Part shown: positions 48,441-60,866 of the stretch, piece after piece
How the letters are laid out: each line of letters starts with the position of its first letter
How positions within the stretch are numbered: the first letter of the stretch is position 1
Assembly: GCA_009760855.2 (NCBI GenBank)
Contig: WPIO01000347.1
Location: forward strand, 1 to 64,000
Length of the DNA stretch: 64,000 nt
Direction: 5' to 3'
DNA from: Cristatella mucedo
Taxonomy: Eukaryota > Bryozoa > Phylactolaemata > Cristatellidae
Notes under the pieces: model-generated
Told to the model about the DNA's origin: nothing
What the model saw: only the letters and a program-made list of their open reading frames with translations
Database searches by the model: none
Program-made: the position numbers and the translations under genes

Positions 48441-50557
48441 AAAAAACAAGCCTGCTTGACTGGTCTTCGAAAAAGCCAGTAATTCCATGGTTGTCATTAC
48501 ACATTATACAAATACGTGCTCTTGACAGTCGGCAAAAATCAACTGAATGCATTAGTTCCACGTTAGGATGTCCTTACACACCTAGTTAATGCCGTCCACT
48601 CATGCTGATGCAGCTCAATAACCTGCGAACAGGTTCTGACATTTGCATCGGTTGACTAAGTCGGAAGACGGAATTGCATGCCCTTAACAGGTTGTACTGG
48701 AAAGAAAGATCACGAACATATAGATGATTGCTGTAGGTAATAGTCGTCGTGCTAGTCGTTCGCGAATCTTATCCGATGAAGGGATACTGAAAAGTGGTAG
48801 TCATCTATGCAACTACTGCATGCCCCACCAAGCTCTCTCCGAACTCAGTAAACTTTCAGCAGTGCCGGATTTTACAGGTAATCGATCGTACTGCCGTGCT
48901 CCACCATCGTAAAAAAAACCGTCGGTTACCGACAAGGCACATTATATACACCAATTGTTGGACCCAAATGCCTCATCAAGCTGAATTGCAGGCTAATGCC
49001 TTGAGTCCACTTTCAAACGTGAAACACTCAGGCAGAAAATACACGTGGGGACGTTACCCTAAGCGTTTACTAGTTTAATTGCAGCCGTTTGCACCAGCTT
49101 TAATAGCAACTACCCTCGGTGATACAGTGGTGCAGCTTATTGTATGGTCACCTGCACAGGAGAAGGGATGAATGTGGAAAACCGATATGACCACTGCTAT
49201 TACTACCTCTAGTGGAATTGCTGACAATTCAGTGGATTTAAGTGAACTCAATGAGATCGGGCGACAACCCGGTGTCCTCACAGTCGCCGTGTCCGAGAAC
49301 ACAAGAACTAGGTTCATTAGGAAGTCGATGTAAAGCGATGATCATTCCGAATTGTCACGTCAAAATAGACACGTAAAGTTAGGTTTGACGCACTGTTACA
49401 TATTTCTAAAGGCCAAATGATGGGATTAGTATGCATTGCAAGTCAGTAGTTTAGACGTTTATAGAAAGTGTCTCCTCGACGAAGTTCTCTGACGTAAGGG
49501 TGAAGACATACCATCAACAACAAGGATAAGGTGCCCCCAACCAGCCTGCCAGCAAATGCACGACACATTCATAAGGGGCAGCAGTGGAAGAATGTTAGTA
49601 CCACCTAATCCTGAATCGATTACCACATGGAAATGCAAAGCAAACTGGTGCTACACCCAGTAAGAAAACCTTTTACACTGTCGAACACTTAGAATGTGCA
49701 AGGGTATCCAGCTTAGCTGGATTATTCTTGCTCATTCCTCATCTGAGTGAGAGCAAGCCTAACTATTGAGCAGCTCGGGGGCAAGTAGTGAGTTATAGCA
49801 GGACTTGAACTTCTTTTGATGCCTATTTAACGTTGTTTGTTCGTTCCTTTCAATTAAGCCCTCGATCGAAAAGATTTCCCACACCCAAGCTCATTATTAG
49901 CTGCTGCTTGTATGCTCCTGACCGGTGGGTGTACTTTATTTGTAATCCTATTCTGCTACACAGTATTTCGATTCTCTCTGCGACCTAGAAGCATGCCGAG
50001 GTGCCCGTTTTATTAGGGCTTGAGCAGGAATTTTAAGAGTATTCCTAAAAGAAGAATTTAAGCTGCATATTATTATTGCTAAACAGTTGAATCCATCTAC
50101 CTTCAGGGCCGAGGGTGAAAAGTGCCTCCTTTTAACAATCGAGGTGATCGTGTTTTTAAATTCTGCCAGTACGTGATACCATATTCCCAGGTACAAGAGG
50201 CTGTTATCGACGATGAGACTACTTTGCAGCCGTTTAAGGGAAACTCTTTAATCAGCTAGGAATGTGCTCACTGAAATTCTATCATTAAATGGCGATCTGA
50301 AATGTTGAGGAAAACCAAATTCTAACTGGTCCGTGCATTGGCCTAAAACTACAAACGAAATTTAAAAAGATAATTAGAGGTCATTCAGTCACTGCACTAT
50401 TTGCAGAGGACATGCAAGCACATGCAATCTAGGCATGCTATAAACAATTTTCAGTAGGTAGCCCAGAAAATGTACTAACCCTGCTAGTAAACAATTTTTG
50501 CAGGCCCACCCCAGCAAGAAATAAACAAACACGTTTCAGTGCTTTATACAACCTTAC

Positions 50558-50698
50558 CGATGTCAGCCGTTCCAAACCATCAGGCAGACTTGACAGGCCG
50601 CAACACCGAATGCTAAGCGTCTTCAGTGCTTTCAGTTGACATAAGAATGAAGGTACTTTTCCGAGAGTTACATTCCAGCTCATATTGCACTCCTCGAC
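50558..50698 (-). CDS. LRR cassette exon E1 (unit U1)
   Basis: A 141-nt, 47-codon phase 0-0 exon with donor gtaagg and acceptor gtttag. It encodes VEECNMSWNVTLGKVPSFLC followed by QLKALKTLSIRCCGLSSLPD and GLERLTS, that is, two LRRs of 24 and 23 residues. Compared with the other cassettes, the first LRR has lost its leading Leu (V) and the second conserved Leu (C), making it the most divergent LRR1 apart from E2. All 11 nucleotide differences from E3 change amino acids. It is the cassette closest to the Roc-COR exon and the last intact one before the degenerate unit. Confidence 0.88.
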
Positions 50699-51346
50699 CT
50701 AAACGACATTTGTTACAGATGAAAGGTATGTTAAAGAATAAGAAATTCGCAAGTGAAAACCAACACGTAACATCTAACGTATACATATCCATGCCTAAAC
50801 GACGGCTTCTACAAATTCCAGATAGAGCCATTCATATTTCAATGAAGCTGGTATGCAGTAAGAGGCTGACGTCATCGAATAATAGAAAAAAGAACCTCTG
50901 TACAACCTATGGGCAACTTCTTATCGATAGAAAAGTAATGGCTTCTTAGGTCGTTGGCCCCCATGCACTTGTTCATAGTAACTGTTAGGTTTGCCGTTAG
51001 GGGTATGTGCTTAGTGCCTACTTTTTTTAATGCTGAAATTTCACAGTTCTAATTCAAGCAGTCCCTGAGAACCACAAAATCTCTAGCGTTATCAGCATTC
51101 ACATTGTCGGAAATACAGACATCTACTCGTGGCTCAATGTTTACATACTAGCTAAAATCATGAGTTGTGAACGATTAGTGTGTTGACTTGCTGCAAAATC
51201 TATGCTATGCCAAGCTGCTGGCTAGTTCACTGATTGCATAGGCCGTGCAGCAGATAACACTACTAAACTGACACATAAACCTTAAAATGTTGCAACATTA
51301 GGCCGCCTAATGTTCAAATTACACCAACCCAAGGTCCTATCTAAGC

Positions 51347-51371
51347 CGTTTGTTAAAACGCTTAACAAACG
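51347..51371. repeat. Perfect 10-bp inverted repeat present in every unit
   Basis: The stem CGTTTGTTAA, a 5-base loop and the stem TTAACAAACG form a perfect hairpin about 0.65 kb upstream of the LRR exon in transcript direction. The same structure is present near 54.46, 57.57, 60.67 and 63.78 kb. In U3 a substitution falls in the loop and leaves the stem intact. Its function is unknown. Confidence 0.7.
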
Positions 51372-51543
51372 CTACTGGTTGTAATCTTTTGACCTATTTA
51401 GCTTGCTATATTACAGCCTGCTTTTCCGATAAAGGCCTACAGTTTTTCTCCTGTCTTTTAAATATACCACTTCTTCTCAGCAGCCCAGTTAGGCTTAATA
51501 ATCATTAGTCCATGCCGGTAGTGAGGCATAAAGCAGCCTTATC

Positions 51544-54500
51544 GAAGAACAAGCTTGCTTGACGGGTCTTCGATAAAGTCAGTAATTCCATGGTTGTCAT
51601 TACATATTATACAAATACGTGCTCTTGAAATTCGGCTAAGATCAACTGAATGCATTAGCTCCACGGTGGGATGTCTTACACACCTAGTTAATGCCGTCCA
51701 CTCATGCTGATGCAGCTCAATAACCTGCGAACAGGTTTTCACATTTCGCATCGTTTGACCCTGTCGCTGACGGAATTGCACTCGCTTAACAGGTTATACT
51801 GGACGGTAAGATAAAGATCACGAAGATATAGGTGATTGCTGTAGGCGATAGTGGTCGTGCTAGTAGTTCGCAAAACATTCGATGAAGGGATACTGATAGG
51901 TGGTAGTCATCTATGCAACTACTGCTTGCCCCACTGAGCTCTCTCCGAACTCAATAAACTTTCAGCAGTGCCGGATTTTACAGGTAATCGATCGTACTGC
52001 CATGCTCTGCCATCGTAAAAAAAACCGTCGGTTGCCGACAAGGCACATTATATACACCAATTGTTGCACCCAAATGCCCCATCAACCTGAATTGCAGGCT
52101 AATGCCTTGAGTCCACTTTTAAACGTGAAACACTCAGGCAGAAAATATACGTGGGGACGTTACCCTAAGCGTTTACTAGTTTAATTGCAGCCGTTTGCAC
52201 CAGCTTTAATAGCGATTACCCTCAGTAATACAGTGGTGCAGCTTGTTGTATGGTCACTTGTACAGGAGAAGGGATGAATGTGGGAAACCGATATGACCAC
52301 AGCTATTACTGCTTGTAGTGGAATTGCTGACAATTCAGTGGATTGTCGTGAACTCAATGAGATCATGCGACTACCCAGGATCCTCACAGTGGCCGTGTCC
52401 GAGAACACAAGAACTAGGTACATTAGGAAGTCGATGTAAAGCGATGACCACTCGGAATTGTCACGTCAAAATACACACGTCCAGTTATATTTGACGCACT
52501 GTTACATATTTCTGAAGGTGAAATGATGGGATTAGTATGCATTGTAAGTCAATAGCTTAGACGTTTATCGAAAGTGTCTCCTCAATGAAGCTCTCTGACG
52601 TAAGGGTGAAGACATACCATCAACGATACGGATAAGGTGCCCCAAGCCAGCCCGCCTGCAAATGCACGACACATTCATAAGGGGCAGCAGTGGAAGAACG
52701 TTAGTACCACCTAATCCTGAATCGATAACCACATGGAAATGCAAAGCAAACTGCTGCTACACGCAGTAAGAAAACCTTTTACACTGTCGAACACTTAGAA
52801 AGTGCAGGTTTTCCAGCTTAGCTGGATTATTCTTGCTCATTTCTCATCTGAGTGACAGCAAGCCCAACTATTGAGCAGCTCGGGGGCAAGCAGTGAGTTA
52901 TGGCAAGACTTGAACTTCTTTAGATGCCTATTTTACGTTGTTTATTCGTACCTTTCAATTAAGCCCTCGATCGAAGAGGTTTACTCCACCCAAGCTCATT
53001 ATTAGCTGCTGCTTGTATGCTCCTGACCGGTGGGTGTACTTGATTCGTAATCCTATTCTGCAAGACAGTATTTCGATTCTCTCTGCAACCTAGAAGCATG
53101 CCGAGGTGCCAGTTTTATTAGGGCTTGTGAAGGAATTTTAAGAGTATTCCTAAAACAAGAATTTAAGCCGCATATTATTAGAGCTCAACTGTTGAATCCA
53201 TCTTCCTTCAGGGCCGACGGGAAAACCTGCGTCCTTTTAACAATCGAGGTGGTCGTGTTTTTAAATTCCGCCCGTATGAGAAACCATATTCCCATGTACA
53301 AGAGGCTGTAATTGCCGATGAGAATACTTTGCAGCCGTGCAAACAGAAACTCTTCAATAAGCTAAGAATGTCATTACTTAAACATTATCGTTAAATAGCG
53401 ATTTAAAATGTTGAGGAAAACCAATTCCTAACTTGTCCGTGCATCGGCCTAAAACTACAAAAGAATTTTAAAAAGATAATTAGAGGTCATTCAGTCATTG
53501 CAATATCTGCAGAGGACATGCAAGCACATGCAATCTAGGCATGCTATAAATAATTTTCAGTAGGTAGCCCAGAAAATGTACTAACCCTGCTAGTAAACAA
53601 TACTTGCAGGCCCACCCCAGCAAGAAATAAACAAACACGTTTCAGTGCTTCATACAACCTTACCGATCCCTGATGTTCCAAAACTTCAGGAAGACTTGAC
53701 AGGCCGCAATCCGCAATGCTAAGCTTCTTCAGTGCTTTCAGTTGACATAAGAATGAAGGTACTTTTTTTATAGTTGTATGCCCGCTGATATCGAGCCCCT
53801 CGAGCTAAACGACATTTGTAACCGACGAAAGGTATGTTAAAGAATAAGAAATTCACAAGTGAAAACCGACACGTAACATCTAACGTATACACGTACATGC
53901 CTAAACGACGGCTTCTACAAATTCCAGGTAGAGCCCACCATTATTCAATGCAGCTGGTATGCAGTAAGAGGTTGACGTCATCGAATAATAGAAATAAGAA
54001 TCTCTGTACAACCTATAAGCAACTTCTTATCCATAAAAAAGTGATGGCTTCTTAGGTCGTTAGCCCCGATGCACTTGTTCATAGTAACTGATACGTTTGC
54101 CACTACAGGTATGTGCATAGTGCATACTGTTTTTTGATGCGGAAATTTCACAAGTCTAGTTCAAGCAGTCCCTGAAAACAACAAGATCTCTAGCGTTATC
54201 AGCATTCTCATTGTCAGAAATACAGACATCTACTCGTGGCTCAATGTTTACGTACTGGCTAGAATCATGAGTTGTGAACGATTACTGTGTTCACTTGCTG
54301 CAAAATCTATGCTATGCCAAGCTGCTGGCTAGTTCACTGATTGCATAGGCCGTGCAGCAGTAAACACTATTAAACTGACACATAAACCTTAAAATGTTGC
54401 AACATTAGGCCGCCTAAGTTCAAATTACACCAACCCAAGGTCCTATCAAAACCGTTTGTTAAAACGCTTAACAAACGCTACTGGTTGTAATCTTTTGACC

Positions 54501-54649
54501 TATTTAGCTTGCTAAATTACAGCCTGCTTTTCCGATAAAGGCCTACAGTTTTTCTCCTGTCTTTTAAATATACCACTTCTTCTCAGCAGCCCAGTTAGGC
54601 TTAATAATAATTAGCCCATGCCGGTAGTGAGGCATAAAGAAGCCCCATC
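51544..54649. repeat. Tandem LRR-cassette unit U2
   Basis: A complete copy of the unit, head-to-tail with U1 and U3, with a tgcttgac landmark at 51556 and LRR exon E2 inside. Intronic sequence is closely similar to the neighbouring units with scattered substitutions and small indels. Confidence 0.92.
53664..53804 (-). CDS. LRR cassette exon E2 (unit U2)
   Basis: A 141-nt phase 0-0 exon with intact GT/AG sites, encoding LEGLDISGHTTIKKVPSFLC then QLKALKKLSIADCGLSSLPE and VLEHQGS. It is the most divergent cassette: the loop after the first beta strand (GHTTIKK) and the last seven residues differ from the other four copies. Residues 31-32, immediately after LxI in LRR2, are AD here but RC, GG, QC and GG elsewhere. 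The core VPSFLCQLKALK is invariant. The frame is open despite the divergence, which argues for use. Confidence 0.87.
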
Positions 54650-57600
54650 GAAGAACGAGCTTGCTTGACGGGTCTTCGAAAAAGTCAGTAATTCCATGGT
54701 TGTCATTACATATTATAGAAATACGTGCTCTTGAAATTCGGCTAAGATCAACTGAATGCATTAGCTCCACGGTGGGATGTCTTACACACCTAGTCAATGC
54801 CGTCCACTCATGCTGATGCAGCTCAATAGCCTGCGAACAGGTTGTGACATTTCGCATCGTTTCACCCTGTCGCTGACGGAATTGCACTCGCTTAACAGGT
54901 TATACTGGACGGTAAGATAAAGATCACGAAGATATAGGTGATTGCTGTAGGTGATAGTGGTCGTGCTAGTCGTTCGCAAATCTTATTCGATGAAGGGATA
55001 CTGATAGGTGGTAGTCATCTATGCAACTACTGCATGCCCCACCGAGCTCTCTCCGAACTCAGTAAACTTTCAGCAGTGCAGGATATTACAGGTAATCGAT
55101 CGTACTGCCGTGCTCCACCATCGTAAAGAAAACCGTCGGTTACCGACAAGGCACATTATATACACCAATCGTTGGACACAAATGCCTCATCAACCTGAAT
55201 TGCAGGCTAATGCCTTGAGTCCACTTTTAAACGTGAAACACTCAGGCAGAAAATATAAGTGGGGACGTTACCCTAAGCGTTTACTAGTTTAATTGCAGCC
55301 GTTTGCAACAGCTTTAATAGCGATTACCCTCGGTAATACAGTGGTGCAGCTTGTTGTATGGTCACTTGTACAGGAGAAGGGATGAATGTGGGAAACCGAT
55401 ATGACCACAGCTATTACTGCTTCTAGTGGATTTGCTGACAATTCAGTGGATTGTCGTGAACTCAATGAGATCGGGCGACTACCCAGTGTCCTCACAGTCG
55501 CCGTGTCCGAGAACACAAGAACTAGGTACATTAGGAAGTCGATGTAAAGCGATGACAACTCGGAATCGTCACGTCAAAAATACACACGTCCAGTTAGATT
55601 TGACTCACTCTTACATATTTCTAAAGGTCAGATGATGGGATTAGTATGCATTGTAAGTCAATAGCTTAGACGTTTATCGAAAGTGTCTCCTCGATGAAGC
55701 TCTCTGACGTAAGGGTTAAGACATACCATCAACGACACGGATAAGGTGCCCCCAACCAGCCTGCCTGCAAATGCACGAGCACATTCATAACTGGCAGCAG
55801 TGGAAGAACGTTAGTACCACCTAATCCTGAGTCGATTACCACATGGAAATGCAAAGAAAACTGTTGCTACACGCAGTAAGAAAACCTTTTACACTGTCGA
55901 ACACTTAGAAAGTGCAGGATTTCCAGCTTAGCTGCATTATTCTTGCTCAATTCTCATCTGAGTGACAGCAAGCCAAACTATTGAGCAGCTCGGGGGCAAG
56001 TAGTGAGTTATGGCAGGACTTGAACTTCTTTTGATGCCTATTTTACGTTGTTTATTCGTTCCTTTCAACTAAGCCCTCGATCGAAGAGATTTCCCACACC
56101 CAAGCCCGTTATTAGCTGCTGCTTGTATGCTCCTGACCGGTGGGTGTACTTTATTTGTAATCCTATTCTGCTACACAGTATGTAGATTCTCTCTGCGACC
56201 TAAAAGCATGCCGAGGTGCCCGCTTTATTAGGGCTTGTGCTAGAATTTTAAGAGTATTCCTAAAAGAAGAATTTAAGCTGCATATCATTATTGCTCAACA
56301 GTTGAATCCATCTTCCTTCAGGGCCGACGGTGAAAAGTGCGTCCTTTTAACAATCGAGGTCGTCGTGTTTTTAAATTCCGCTCGTACGTGATACCACGTT
56401 CCCATGTACAAGAGGCTGTAATTGCCGATGAGAATACTTTGCAGCAGTACAAACAGAAACTCTTCAATAAGCTAAGAATGTCATTACTTAAACATTATCG
56501 TTAAATAGCGATTTAAAATGTTGAGGAAAACCAATTTTTAACTGGTCCGTGCATTGGCCTAAAACTACAAAAGAATTTTAAAAACATAATTAGAGGTCAT
56601 TTAGTCATTGCACTATCTGCAGAGGACATGCAAGCCCATGCAATCTAGGCATGCTATAAATAATTTTCAGTAGGTAGCCCAGAAAATGTACTAATCCTGC
56701 TAGTAAACAATACTTGCAGGCCCACCCCAGCAAGAAATAAACAAACACGTTTCAGTGCTTTATACAACCTTACCGATGTCAGCCGTTCCAAACCATCAGG
56801 CTGACTTGACAGGCCGCAACCCCCAATGCTAAGCTTCTTCAGTGCTTTCAGTTGACATAAGAATGAAGGTACTTTTCCGAGAGATTCATTCCAGCTGATA
56901 TCGAGCTCCTCGAGCTAAACGACATTTGTAACAGATGAAAGGTATGGTAAAGAATAAGAAATTCACAAGTGAAAACCGACACGTAACATCTAACGTAAAC
57001 ATATACATGCCTAAACGACGGCTTCTACAAATTCCAGGTAGAGCCATTCATATTTCAATGCAGCTGGTATGCAGTAAGAGGTTGACGTCATCGAATAATA
57101 GAAAAAAGAATCTCTGTACAACCTATAAGCAACTTCTGATCCATAGAAAAGTGATGGCTTCTCAGGTCGTTAGCCCCCGTGCACTTGTTCATAGTAACTG
57201 TTAGGTTTGCCGTTAGAGGTATGTGCTTAGTGCCTACTGTTTTTTAATGCAGAAATTTCACAGTTCTAGTTCAAGCTGTCCCTGAAAACAACAAGATCTC
57301 TAGCGTTATCAGCATTCTCATTGTCAGAAATACAGACATCTACTCGTGGCTCAATGTTTACGTACTGGCTAGAATCATGAGTTGTGAACGATTAGTGTGT
57401 TGACTTGCTGCAAAATCTATGCTATGCCAAGCTGCTGGCTAGTTCACTGATTGCATAGGCCGTGCAGCAGTTAACACTATTAAACTGACACGTAAACCTT
57501 AAAATGTTGCAACATTAGGCCGCCTAAGTTCAAATTACACCAACCCATGGTCCTATCTAAACCGTTTGTTAAAATGCTTAACAAACGCTACTGGTTGTAA

Positions 57601-57759
57601 TCTTTTGACTTATTTAGCTTGCTAAATTACAGCCTGCTTTTCCGATAAAGGCCTACGGTTTTTCTCCTGTCTTTTAAATATACCACTTGTTCTCAGCAGC
57701 CTACTTAGGCTTGATATTAATTAGCCCATGCCGGTAGTGAGGCATAAAGCAGCCTCATC
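54650..57759. repeat. Tandem LRR-cassette unit U3
   Basis: A complete copy with the start landmark at 54662 and LRR exon E3 inside. The spacing of this unit's landmark to the next (3110) is the longest in the array. Otherwise it is colinear with U2 and U4. Confidence 0.92.
56774..56914 (-). CDS. LRR cassette exon E3 (unit U3)
   Basis: A 141-nt phase 0-0 exon with acceptor tttag and donor gtaagg. It encodes LEELDISWNESLGKVPSFLC then QLKALKKLSIGGCGLSSQPD and GLERLTS. It is the only copy with Gln at position 38, where the others have Leu before Pro. It differs from E5 at seven nucleotides, every one amino-acid changing. The adjacent 87 bases of intron differ from the U4 copy at only one position. 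Confidence 0.88.
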
Positions 57760-60700
57760 GAAGAACGAGCTTGCTTGACGGGTCTTCGAAAAAGTCAGAA
57801 ATTCAATGGTTGTCATTACATATTATAGAAATACATGCTCTTGACATTCGGCTAACATCAACTGAATGCATTAGCTCCACATTGGGATGTCCTTACACAC
57901 CTAGTTAATGCCGTCCACTCATGCTGATGCAGCTCAATAGCCTGCGAACAGGTTCTCACATTTCGCATCGTTTCACCCTGTCCGATGACGGAATCGCACT
58001 AGCTTAACGGGTTATACTGGACGGTAAGATAAAGATCACGAAGATATAGGTGATTGCTGTAGGTGATAGTGGTCGTGCTAGTCGTTCGCAAATCTTATTC
58101 GATGAAGGGATACTGATAGGTGGTAGTCATCTATGCAACTACTGCTTGCCCCACTGAGCTCTCTCCGAACTCAATAAACTTTCAGCAGTGCAGGATTTTA
58201 CAGGTAATCGATCGTACTGCCATGCTCTGCCTTCGTAAAAAAACCGTCGGTTACCGACAAGGCACACTATATACACCAATTGTTGCACCCAAATGCCTCA
58301 TCAACCTGAATTGCAGGCTAATGCCTTGAGTCCACTTTTAAACGTGAAACACTCAGGCAGAAAATATACGTGGGGACGTTACCCTAAGCGTTTACTAGTT
58401 CAATTGCAGCCGTTTGCACCAGCTTTCATAGCGATTACCCTTGGTAATACAGTGGTGCTGCTTGTTGTATGGTCACTTGTATAGGAGAAGGGATGAATGT
58501 TGGAAACCGATATGACCACAGCTATTACTGCTTCTAGTGGAATTGCTGACAATTCAGTGGATTGTCGTGAACTCAATGAGATCGGGCGACTACCCAGTGT
58601 CCTCACAGTCGCCGTGTCCGAGAACACAAGAACTAGGTACATTAGGAAGTCGATGTAAAGCGATGACCACTCGGAATCGTCACGTCAAAATACACACGTC
58701 CAGTTAGATTTGACGCACTCTTACATATTTCTAAAGGTCAGATGATGGGATTAGTATGCATTGTAAGTCAATAGCTTAGACGTTTATCGTAAGTGTCTCC
58801 TCGATGAAGCTCTCTGACGTAATGGTAAAGACATACCATCAACGACACGGATAAGGTGCCCCAAACCAGCCCGCCTGCAAATGCACGACACATTCATAAG
58901 GGGCAGCAGTGGAAGAACGTTAGTACCACCTAATCCTGAATCGATAATCGTATGGAAATGCAAAGCAAACTGTTGCTACACGCAGTAAGAAAACCTTTTA
59001 CAATGTCGAACAGTTAGAAAGTGCAGGTTTTCCAGCTTAGCTGGATTATTCTTGCTCAAATCTCATCTGAGTGACAGCAAGCCGAACTATTGAGCAGCTC
59101 GGGGGCAAGCGGTGAGTTATGGGAAGACTTGAACTTCTTTAGATCCCTATTTTACGTTGTTTATTCGTTCCTTTCAATTAAGCGCTCGATCGAAGAGATT
59201 TCCCACACCCAAGCTCATTATTAGCTGCTGCTTGTATGCTCCTGACCGGTGGGTGTACTTTATTTGTAATCCTATTTTGCTACTTAGTATTTCGATTCTC
59301 TCTGCGACCTAGAAGCATGCCGAGGTGCCCGTTATATTAGGGCTGGTGCAGGAATTTTAAGAGTATTCCTAAAAGAAGAATTTAAGCTGCATATCATTAT
59401 TGCTCAACAGTTGAATCCATCTTCCTTCAGGGCCGAGGGTGAAAAGGGCGTCCTTTTAACAATCGAGGTGGTCGTGTTTTAAAATTCTGCCGTACATGAT
59501 AACATATTCCCATGTACAAGAGGCGGTTATTGCCGATGAGATTACTTTGCGGCCGTACAAATGAAACTTTTTAATCAGCTCGGAATGTGCGCACTGAAAT
59601 TCTATCATTAAATGGCGATCTGAAATGTTGAGGAAAACCAATTTCTAACTGGTCCGTGCATTGGCCTAGAACTACAAAAGAATTTTAAAAAGATAATCAG
59701 AGGTAACTCAGTCATTGCACTATCTGCAAAGGACATGCAAGCACATGAAATCTAGGCATGCTATAAATAATTTTCAGTAGGTAGCCCAGAAACTGTACTA
59801 ATCCTGCTAGTAAACAATACTTGCAGGCCCACCCCAGCAAGAAATAAACAAACACGTTTCAGTGCTTTATACAACCTTACCGATGTCAGCCGTTCCAAAC
59901 CATCAGGCAGACTTGACAGGCCGCAACACTGAATGCCAAGCTTCTTCAGTGCTTTCAGTTGACATAAGAATGAAGGTACTTCTCCGAGAGTTATATTCCA
60001 GCTGATATCGAGCTCCTCAAGCTAAACGACATTTGTTACTGATAAAAGGTATGTTAAAGAATAAGAAATTCACAAGTGAAAACCGACACGTAACATCTAA
60101 GGTATACATATACATGCCTAAACGACGGCTACTACAAATTCCAGGTAGAGCCATTCATATTTCAATGCAGCTGGTATGCAGTAAGAGGTTGACGTCATCG
60201 AATAATAGAAAAAAGAATCTCTGTACAAAGTATCAGCAACTTCTTATCCATAGAAAAGTAATTGCTTCATAGGTCGTTAGCCCCCATGCACTTGTTCATA
60301 GTAACTGTTAGGTTTGCCGTTAGAGGTATGTGCATAGTGCCTACTGTTTTTTGATGCGGAAATTTCACAGTTCTAGTTCAAGCAGTCTCTGAGAACCTCA
60401 AAATCTCTAGCGTTATCAGCATTCTCATTGTCAGAAATACAGACATCTACCCGTGGCTCAATGTTTACGTACTGGCTAGAATCATGAGTTGTGAACGATT
60501 AGTGTGTTGACTGGCTGCAAAATCTACACTATGCCAAGCTGCTGGCTAGTTCACTGATTGCATAGGCCGTGCAGCAGTAAACACTATTAAACTGACACAT
60601 AAACCTTAAAATGTTGCAACATTAGGCCGCCTAAGTTCAAATTACACCAACCCAAGGTCCTATCAAAACCGTTTGTTAAAACGCTTAACAAACGCTACTG

Positions 60701-60866
60701 GTTGTAATCTTTTGACTTATTTAGCTTGCCATATTACAGCCTGCTTTTCCGATAAAAGCCTACAGTTTTTCTCCTGTCTTTTAAATATACCACTTCTTCT
60801 CAGCAGCCCAGTTAGGCTTAATATTAATTAGTCCATGCCGGTAGTGAGGCATAAAGCAGCCTCATC
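57760..60866. repeat. Tandem LRR-cassette unit U4
   Basis: A complete copy with the start landmark at 57772 and LRR exon E4 inside. It shares a tgtccttacac variant with U1, while U2, U3 and U5 have tgtcttacac. This suggests exchange between non-adjacent units. Confidence 0.92.
59881..60021 (-). CDS. LRR cassette exon E4 (unit U4)
   Basis: A 141-nt phase 0-0 exon encoding LEELDISWNITLGEVPSFLC then QLKALKKLGIQCCGLSSLPD and GLERLTS. It carries Gly instead of Ser between Leu and Ile of the second beta strand, and QC at residues 31-32, all predicted solvent-exposed concave-face positions. It has one synonymous change (CTT for the first Leu) against nine amino-acid-changing differences from E5. 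Confidence 0.88.

Larger units (their letters stand above)
48441..51543. repeat. Tandem LRR-cassette unit U1
   Basis: First well-preserved unit of the array, about 3.1 kb. Landmarks shared by all units are a tgcttgac motif near the start, a ggtagtcatctatgcaact block about 345 bases later, the LRR exon about 2.1 kb in, and a 25-base inverted repeat about 0.65 kb after the exon. It is the most diverged of the complete units, for example the start block reads aaaaaacaagcctgcttgac. Apart from the exon I see no convincing coding sequence, and the rest is read as intron. Confidence 0.9.
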
